DNA from: Snodgrassella alvi
Lineage (GTDB): Bacteria; Pseudomonadota; Gammaproteobacteria; Burkholderiales; Neisseriaceae
NCBI RefSeq assembly: GCF_002777825.1
Contig: NZ_MEIR01000068.1
Span: forward strand, 1-64,000
Reading direction: 5' to 3'
DNA: 64,000 nucleotides
Shown: positions 58,274 to 64,000 of the stretch, one piece after another
Layout of the letters: every line of letters starts with the position of its first letter
How positions within the stretch are numbered: position 1 is the stretch's first letter
Notes under the pieces: model-generated
Seen by the model: the letters and a program-made list of their open reading frames with translations, nothing else
What the model was told of the DNA's origin: nothing
Databases searched by the model: none
Position numbers and translations under genes: made by a program

Positions 58274-59761
58274 TCATACTTCGTCAAACCAGTGGGCGCG
58301 TGCTGCCATCACCACTTTCTTGGCGGTTTCCTCATCAATGCCTGTAATCTCAATCAGCTCATCTACTGACAGCTCAGCCAGATCATCACGGGTTTTAATC
58401 CCCTCATTGGCCAAATCATGCAGCATTTCCTGATCCACACCTTCAAGATTTTTCAGCTCTTCGTCCATGTGCTCCAGCTTTTCCTCAGAAGCAATGGCAA
58501 GGGTCAAAATGGCATCACGGGCACGATTACGCAACTCTTCCACCGTACTTTCATCAAAACCCTCAATTTCCAACATCTCCTGAACAGGTACATAAGCGAC
58601 TTCTTCCAAACTGGTAAACCCTTCCTGTACCAGTACCTCGGCCACATTTTCATCCACGCCGAGATTATTTATAAAGAGCTCACGTACTGCTTTATCTTCT
58701 GCCTCGTGGCGTTCCTGCGCCTCTTCCACAGTCATGATATTCAGTTGCCAGCCAGTCAGTTCTGCTGCCAGACGTACATTCTGTCCGCCGCGCCCGATAG
58801 CCAGTGCCAGCTGATCTTCAGCCACAATCACGTCAACTGAATGATTGTCTTCATCAATTAGAATGCGCGTTACCTCTGCCGGGCTCAGAGCATTAATCAC
58901 AAACTGGGCAGTTTCCGGCGACCACAGCACCACATCAATGCGCTCACCAGCCAGCTCTTCCGTTACCGCATTCACACGTGAACCACGTACCCCAATACAA
59001 GTACCCTGCGGGTCAATACGGGCATCATTCGACTTCACCGCAATTTTAGCGCGTAAACCCGGATCACGGGTTACTTCCTTGATTTCCAGCAATCCATCTT
59101 CAATTTCCGGCACTTCCATTTCAAACAGTTTCAGCAGAAATTCGCGCGAAATACGGGTCAGAATCACCTGACTGCGGTTACCAATCTGGTCTACCCGTAA
59201 AAACAGAGCCCGCACCCGGTCACCATTACGGAAGTTTTCACGCGGAATCATCTGATCGCGCGGCAGCAAGGCTTCCAGACGGCCAATTTCCACGATTGCA
59301 CCATGTCGTTCAACGCGCTTAATCGTACCTAGAACCAGATTATCCTTACGTTGCAAAAACTCATTTAAAATCTGCTCACGCTCTGCATCACGAATGCGCT
59401 GCAAAATTACCTGCTTGGCAGTCTGGGCTCCAATCCGGCCAAATTCTACATTTTCAATTGGCTCTTCATAATATTCACCAATCTGTAATGTCGTTCCTGG
59501 AATTTCTTCCTGAATCTCTTCAATGGTTTTTTGAATATCAGGATAGGTATAGTCCTCGTCAGCCACAATCAGCCAGCGGCGAAAACTACTGTAATCACCA
59601 GTGTTACGGTTGATAATCACCCGCACATCCATATTTTCGCGCTCGGTTTTTTTCTTTGCCGCACTGGCCAGAGCAAATTCCAGTGCGCTAAATACCACTT
59701 CTGTATCTACGTTTTTCTCACTCGCTAAAGCTTCAGCCAGTAGCAAAATTTCACGACTCAT
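58274..59761 (-). CDS. nusA: Transcription termination/antitermination factor NusA
   Basis: NusA modulates RNA polymerase pausing and termination. The 495-residue protein has the polymerase-binding N domain, an S1 domain (about 135-200), two KH domains ([18 protein letters not shown] and [18 protein letters not shown]) and two acidic C-terminal repeats as in the E. coli protein. AAGGAG lies 7 nt before the ATG. It sits 10 bp before infB. Confidence 0.97.
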   Translation of the reverse strand: MSREILLLAEALASEKNVDTEVVFSALEFALASAAKKKTERENMDVRVIINRNTGDYSSFRRWLIVADEDYTYPDIQKTIEEIQEEIPGTTLQIGEYYEEPIENVEFGRIGAQTAKQVILQRIRDAEREQILNEFLQRKDNLVLGTIKRVERHGAIVEIGRLEALLPRDQMIPRENFRNGDRVRALFLRVDQIGNRSQVILTRISREFLLKLFEMEVPEIEDGLLEIKEVTRDPGLRAKIAVKSNDARIDPQGTCIGVRGSRVNAVTEELAGERIDVVLWSPETAQFVINALSPAEVTRILIDEDNHSVDVIVAEDQLALAIGRGGQNVRLAAELTGWQLNIMTVEEAQERHEAEDKAVRELFINNLGVDENVAEVLVQEGFTSLEEVAYVPVQEMLEIEGFDESTVEELRNRARDAILTLAIASEEKLEHMDEELKNLEGVDQEMLHDLANEGIKTRDDLAELSVDELIEITGIDEETAKKVVMAARAHWFDEV

Positions 59762-59808
59762 TTAATTCTCCTTGCAAGCCTGTGCTTACAACAATATGAA
59801 AATTCAAT

Positions 59809-60291
59809 TTAAAAATCAAATTCCGGCTTCAAACGTGCTTTATCTACATTTTGCCATTCAATTAAAACGGTTTTACCTGCCGCCACCGCAGCACGCTTGG
59901 CTCGACGTACCTCATTAGCCTCTTCCAGCGTGATACTGATCAAATCATTCTCATCCATACCATTAATCCGGCCAATAAAGTTTTTCTGCCCATCAATAGG
60001 CAAACGTGTTTTAATCTTGGCCAACTGCCCGGCAAAGCGCGTAAAATCAGCCGGTTTGGTTAGCGGACGATCCAAACCGGGGCTAGAAATTTCCAGACGC
60101 TGATAATCAACATCTTCTACTGCCAATACTCGGCTCAAGTGATTGCTGACCGCAACACAATCGTCCAGAGAAATGCCACTTTCTGCCTTATCAATAAAGA
60201 CACGCAAATCCCCCTGTGCAGTCAGCTCATAATTCACCAGCTCATAGCCCAGACCCGGCAAAGTTTTTTCCAAAATGCCCTGAATATCCAT
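59809..60291 (-). CDS. rimP: Ribosome maturation factor RimP
   Basis: RimP is needed for 30S assembly. The 160-residue protein has [13 protein letters not shown], the [16 protein letters not shown] segment and [16 protein letters not shown], matching the family. GGAG lies close before the ATG at 60291; the frame runs to 60330 through a terminator hairpin and is rejected there. It heads the rimP-nusA-infB-rbfA operon. Confidence 0.96.
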   Translation of the reverse strand: MDIQGILEKTLPGLGYELVNYELTAQGDLRVFIDKAESGISLDDCVAVSNHLSRVLAVEDVDYQRLEISSPGLDRPLTKPADFTRFAGQLAKIKTRLPIDGQKNFIGRINGMDENDLISITLEEANEVRRAKRAAVAAGKTVLIEWQNVDKARLKPEFDF

Positions 60292-60299
60292 CTGTGCTC

Positions 60300-60332
60300 C
60301 GTAAAAACAAAAAAATGGCCTCAGGGCCATTT
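60300..60332 (-). terminator. Terminator-like hairpin in the rimP leader
   Basis: AAATGGCC and GGCCATTT form a perfect 8-bp stem with a 4-nt loop. On the minus strand the stem runs into TTTTTTTGTTTTT, a classical intrinsic terminator, only 9-20 bp before the rimP start. There is no minus-strand gene upstream for it to end. Confidence 0.85.
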
Positions 60333-60743
60333 CTCAATAATTCGAAAAATTTCTTTATTTTAACTCATTGTTGAAAAAAAAGAAACCACCTGCCATTATC
60401 TATAGCAAACATTAATATTAATTAGCGCAAGCATATCAATCAATTGCATCAACAGCCCTGTATAACCATTCCTCCAGATTCTGTCATAACCATTTGTTAA
60501 TCTATAAAATACTGAATAACACATTCTGAACATAAAGTTAACCACATCCTGTTTGATTTATCTGAAGATTAAAATAATATTCTTACCACCAACACATAAA
60601 TACAAAAAACAATCTGGATTAGCCACCACCGGCCATGACTAATGAACAAAAAAAATTTATAAAAACCCACATTTAAAGGATTGGCTAAACTTAACGTTAA
60701 GACTAAACTGCATTACCTAACAATTGTATAAAGAGGCAAATAA
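60333..60743. promoter_or_regulatory. Divergent promoter region between rimP and kup
   Basis: These 411 AT-rich bp hold promoters for rimP (minus) and kup (plus) but no gene. A perfect 12-bp palindrome CTTAACGTTAAG at 60690-60701, 43 bp before kup, is a possible operator. Confidence 0.5.
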
Positions 60744-62615
60744 ATGCGTATACAGTTTTCAGCCAATACTGCAATGACACTTGCTGCATTGGGTATTGTC
60801 TATGGCGACATCGGCACAAGCCCGTTGTATGCTTTAAAAGAAAGCTTTCGCGCTTCTACAATAGCACCCACAGAGGCAAATGTATTGGGTTTTGTCTCAC
60901 TAATTCTATGGTCCCTGCTACTGATTGTTACCCTCAAATATGTTCTATTTATCCTGCGAGCAGATAACAATGGCGAAGGCGGTGTTGTGATACTGATGCA
61001 GCAAGCAATACAACATCTTAAAGGCAAACCAGCATGGATTGTCATGATGATGGGGCTTACTGGTACTGCACTCTTTTACGGCGATGCCATGATTACTCCA
61101 GCGGTGTCCGTTCTTTCTGCAGCAGAAGGCTTAACTGTAATAAATGAAAGCTTCCGTCCATATGTCATGCCAATAGCACTGATGATTCTGTTTGCACTAT
61201 TTCTGATTCAAAAAAAAGGCACACATAAAATTGGCACACTATTTGGCCCTATCATGCTGATATGGTTTAGCTCCATTGCACTGATAGGCCTGTATCAGAT
61301 AGTGCAAGCACCTAAAATCATTCTGGCATTCAACCCCTACTACGGCATTAATTTTGCCCTTAACCACGGCTGGGAAGGTTTTATTGGACTGGGTTGTGTC
61401 GTATTGGCCGTAACAGGAGCCGAAGCCTTGTATGCAGATATGGGACATTTTGGCCGCCAGCCCATCCAAACAGTCTGGGTAAAAATAGTTTTACCCAGTC
61501 TCATCATTAATTATCTCGGACAAGGTGCATTGATTCTGCACAATCCGGCAGCAATTAACAATCCGTTTTTCCTGAGTGCCCCCCACTGGTTATTGATTCC
61601 ATTAATCATACTGGCTACCTTTGCAACCATTATTGCCAGCCAAGCTGTAATTGCCGGCGCCTTCTCTCTTACACGTCAGGCAATTCAACTTGGTTTTGCA
61701 CCACGCATGAATATCATCCATACCAATAACGAAGAAATTGGCCAGATTTATCTGCCGTTGGTTAATTGGCTGTTACTCGTAGCAGTAGCTTTAGTAGTCT
61801 TCGTCTTTCACGACTCAGAACATCTGGCTTCAGCCTATGGAATTGCCGTTACCGGCACCATGGTCATCACCTCTTGCCTATTCTGTGTAGTAATGATTAA
61901 AAACTGGCACTGGCCAATTCCACTCGCATTACTGCTTACCTCAGTATTCCTGTGCTTCGATTTAGTTTTCTTCAGCAGCAATCTGCTCAAGCTAATTCAC
62001 GGCGGTTGGTTCCCATTAATGATAGCTCTGATTGTAGTCACATTATTTTCTACATGGCGTCGCGGACAATTACAACTACACAAAGCCCAGCAGAACAAAG
62101 AATTCTCACTGGATGATTTTGTCGATAATCTGCATAACTATCCACCACAGATTGTTTCTGGTAATGCCGTATTCATGGTATCTGACCCATTTAGCGTTCC
62201 ACGGGCGCTACTGCATAACCTCAAACATAACAAAGTGTTGCACAGCTACAATGTTTTACTCAGCATCAAAACCAAAGAAATACCTTATATTGCCGACAGT
62301 GAACGCATTGCCATGAAACAGATTGGCTCGCGCTTTACCCGCGTTATTGCCAACTATGGCTTTCAAGAAACAGCAAATATCAGCCATATTCTGGCCTTAA
62401 TGGCTGAACAAGGTATCACTCTGGATACCATGGATACATCATTCTTCCTTTCTCATGACAGCATCGTAGTTGCAGCCAAAACTAAACATGGCAACATGGG
62501 TCGCTTACGCGCCCGAATTTTCAAATGGTTATATAAAAACAGCGCCACCGCAGGTAACTACTATCATATTCCGGCCAATCGTGTAGTCGAACTGGGAGCA
62601 CAAGTAGTTATCTAA
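60744..62615 (+). CDS. kup: Low-affinity potassium transporter Kup
   Basis: Kup imports potassium with protons across the inner membrane. The 623-residue protein starts with LAALGIVYGDIGTSPLYALKE, the family signature, contains GDAMITPAVSVLSAAEG and about 12 membrane segments, and ends with a cytoplasmic domain of about 170 residues. AGAGG precedes the ATG. argC follows after 36 bp. Confidence 0.96.
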   Translation: MRIQFSANTAMTLAALGIVYGDIGTSPLYALKESFRASTIAPTEANVLGFVSLILWSLLLIVTLKYVLFILRADNNGEGGVVILMQQAIQHLKGKPAWIVMMMGLTGTALFYGDAMITPAVSVLSAAEGLTVINESFRPYVMPIALMILFALFLIQKKGTHKIGTLFGPIMLIWFSSIALIGLYQIVQAPKIILAFNPYYGINFALNHGWEGFIGLGCVVLAVTGAEALYADMGHFGRQPIQTVWVKIVLPSLIINYLGQGALILHNPAAINNPFFLSAPHWLLIPLIILATFATIIASQAVIAGAFSLTRQAIQLGFAPRMNIIHTNNEEIGQIYLPLVNWLLLVAVALVVFVFHDSEHLASAYGIAVTGTMVITSCLFCVVMIKNWHWPIPLALLLTSVFLCFDLVFFSSNLLKLIHGGWFPLMIALIVVTLFSTWRRGQLQLHKAQQNKEFSLDDFVDNLHNYPPQIVSGNAVFMVSDPFSVPRALLHNLKHNKVLHSYNVLLSIKTKEIPYIADSERIAMKQIGSRFTRVIANYGFQETANISHILALMAEQGITLDTMDTSFFLSHDSIVVAAKTKHGNMGRLRARIFKWLYKNSATAGNYYHIPANRVVELGAQVVI

Positions 62616-62651
62616 CCATTAAGCTAGCCTTAAAACCATGAAAGAAAATAT

Positions 62652-63692
62652 ATGAGTATCAAAATCGGTATTGTCGGCGCCACTGGTTATACCGGCGTAG
62701 AATTATTACGCCTACTGGCACAACATCCAGCCGCTGAAATAATCGCAGTTACCAGCCGCAGTGCAGCAGGGGCAGCATTGAGCGACTACTTTCCCAGTTT
62801 ACGTGGTACTTATAACCATCTTATCTTTCAGCACCCTGAGCAGGCCAACCTAAATCAGTGTGACATCGTATTTTTTGCCACACCAAACGGCATAGCCATG
62901 CAGGAAGCGCCACCCCTGCTGGCACAGGGTATAAAAATCATTGACCTGTCGGCTGACTACCGCATCAAAGATGTAGCACTCTGGCAGCAATGGTATCCAT
63001 TTACCCATACCAGCCCAGAATGGATTGCAAAAGCCGTGTATGGACTGAGTGAACTCAATCGTACCGCTATTGCACAGGCTCAGCTCATAGCCAACCCGGG
63101 TTGCTATCCCACCTGTGTTAGCTTGCCTTTACTGCCTTTACTACAACAACAATGCCTAGCTGATACGCAACCATTGATTGCCGATTGCAAATCAGGCGTG
63201 TCCGGTGCCGGCCGCAAAGCAGATACCGGCAACCTGTTTGCCGAATGCAGCGACAACTTCAAAGCTTATGGAATCAGTGGCCATCGACACTTACCCGAAA
63301 TCAGACAAACGCTTAACCTCTTACAGCCTCAGATGGGTAACAATCTCATTTTTGTTCCCCACCTTACCCCCTTGATTCGCGGCATGCATGCCACCATGTA
63401 TATACAAATCAAAGATGGTCACAATCCGCATCAACTGATTGCTGACTATTATCGTACCAGCCCGTTTGTAGATGTAATGCCTACCGGCAGCATGCCAGAA
63501 ACACGTACTGTGCGCGGAGCGAACCTCTGTCGCATCAGCGTACAGCCAGCTCCCCAGAACAATACATGGATTATCCTCTCTGTGATTGACAATCTGGTTA
63601 AAGGTGCCGCCGGACAGGCCGTACAGAATATGAATATCATGTTCGGATTGGATGAAACCAGCGGACTAAAACACATTCCCCTCTTGCCATAA
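62652..63692 (+). CDS. argC: N-acetyl-gamma-glutamyl-phosphate reductase ArgC
   Basis: ArgC reduces N-acetylglutamyl phosphate in arginine synthesis. The 346-residue protein starts [20 protein letters not shown] (NADP-binding), carries the catalytic Cys in ANPGCYPTC, and [17 protein letters not shown]. Length is typical. It lies between kup and erpA on the same strand; no other arg gene is here. Confidence 0.97.
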   Translation: MSIKIGIVGATGYTGVELLRLLAQHPAAEIIAVTSRSAAGAALSDYFPSLRGTYNHLIFQHPEQANLNQCDIVFFATPNGIAMQEAPPLLAQGIKIIDLSADYRIKDVALWQQWYPFTHTSPEWIAKAVYGLSELNRTAIAQAQLIANPGCYPTCVSLPLLPLLQQQCLADTQPLIADCKSGVSGAGRKADTGNLFAECSDNFKAYGISGHRHLPEIRQTLNLLQPQMGNNLIFVPHLTPLIRGMHATMYIQIKDGHNPHQLIADYYRTSPFVDVMPTGSMPETRTVRGANLCRISVQPAPQNNTWIILSVIDNLVKGAAGQAVQNMNIMFGLDETSGLKHIPLLP

Positions 63693-63747
63693 ACTACCGG
63701 CAGGATAGACAATCCGGTCTGCCCATATTTGCTAAAAGGATCAAGCC

Positions 63748-64000
63748 ATGTCAGATACCGACATCGAAACACCAATTATCTTTACCGAAAGTTGCTGCAC
63801 CAAAGTCAAAGACCTCATTGCAGAAGAAAACAACCCTGACCTGAAACTGCGGGTATTTGTAACAGGAGGTGGTTGCTCAGGTTTTCAATATGGCTTTACC
63901 TTTGATGAAATCGTTAACGATGATGATTTTGAAATCGAAAAAGATGGCTTAACTTTCCTGATTGATCCCATGAGTTACCAATATCTGGTTGGCGCAGAAA
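63748..64000 (+). CDS. erpA: Iron-sulfur cluster insertion protein ErpA (partial)
   Basis: The first 84 codons of an A-type iron-sulfur carrier reach the right edge. They read [36 protein letters not shown] (with the first ligand Cys) and [14 protein letters not shown], all typical of ErpA. The C-terminal Cys-x-Cys lies outside the window. AAGGA precedes the ATG by 8 nt. The pairing argC-erpA is known from Neisseria relatives. Confidence 0.93.
   Translation, partial: MSDTDIETPIIFTESCCTKVKDLIAEENNPDLKLRVFVTGGGCSGFQYGFTFDEIVNDDDFEIEKDGLTFLIDPMSYQYLVGAE

Overview
The window looks like chromosome of a low-GC member of the Neisseriaceae. Gene content and protein style (a type VI secretion locus, trhP, a ProQ/FinO protein, the proteobacterial GshA type, pqiABC, several Neisseriaceae-type small proteins) and AT-rich intergenic DNA best fit a bee-gut Snodgrassella-like species. 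That assignment is inference; no rRNA or species marker is present.

Layout. (1) 1-11543, minus strand: part of a type VI secretion system (T6SS) transcribed as tssB-tssC-PAAR-tssK-tssL-ompA/tssM-like-hcp-clpV, followed after a 1.2 kb gene-free gap by two tandem, near-identical lipoprotein genes that may be effector-immunity proteins. Two strong hairpins (tssC/PAAR and hcp/clpV) probably set unequal expression inside the operon. TssA, E, F, G, J, M and VgrG are not in the window. (2) 12182-21530: housekeeping genes (recO, trhP, hemH, thiE, a PiT phosphate transporter, an SLC10A7-like transporter, tRNA-Thr) with a 1.5 kb gene-poor stretch holding only possible gene debris. (3) 21897-34183: two uncharacterised genes, ETF-quinone oxidoreductase, an Ala/Ser/Glu-rich lipoprotein, dapF-DUF484-membrane protein, an AEC transporter, and gshA-trpS-gshB-dgkA. 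(4) 34466-45772: leuC, two entericidin-like peptides, leuD, leuB; pqiABC; two small secreted/lipoproteins; aroC, proQ, tatD. (5) 45849-54089: a complete IS407-like IS3 element (with 4-bp target duplication) and, about 6.5 kb away in the opposite orientation, an internally deleted derivative. Between them lie a Fur-box-controlled TonB-dependent receptor, tRNA-Ser, eno, ftsB, a SpoIIAA-like protein and an alpha/beta hydrolase. (6) 54307-64000: a PEBP-like protein, the rimP-nusA-infB-rbfA operon with a terminator in its leader, kup, argC and the 5' part of erpA.

Functional themes are contact-dependent competition (T6SS and putative immunity lipoproteins), envelope maintenance (PqiABC, lipoproteins, DgkA), glutathione and leucine synthesis, iron uptake, and translation/transcription core functions. 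I found no CRISPR array, prophage or restriction system. The least explained pieces are the duplicated lipoproteins beside the T6SS, the TssM-like/OmpA hybrid, the orphan terminator in the T6SS gap, the terminator-like leaders of rimP and tatD, and several unknown small proteins. Coordinates for starts have been moved inward where a ribosome binding site or signal peptide supports a later codon.
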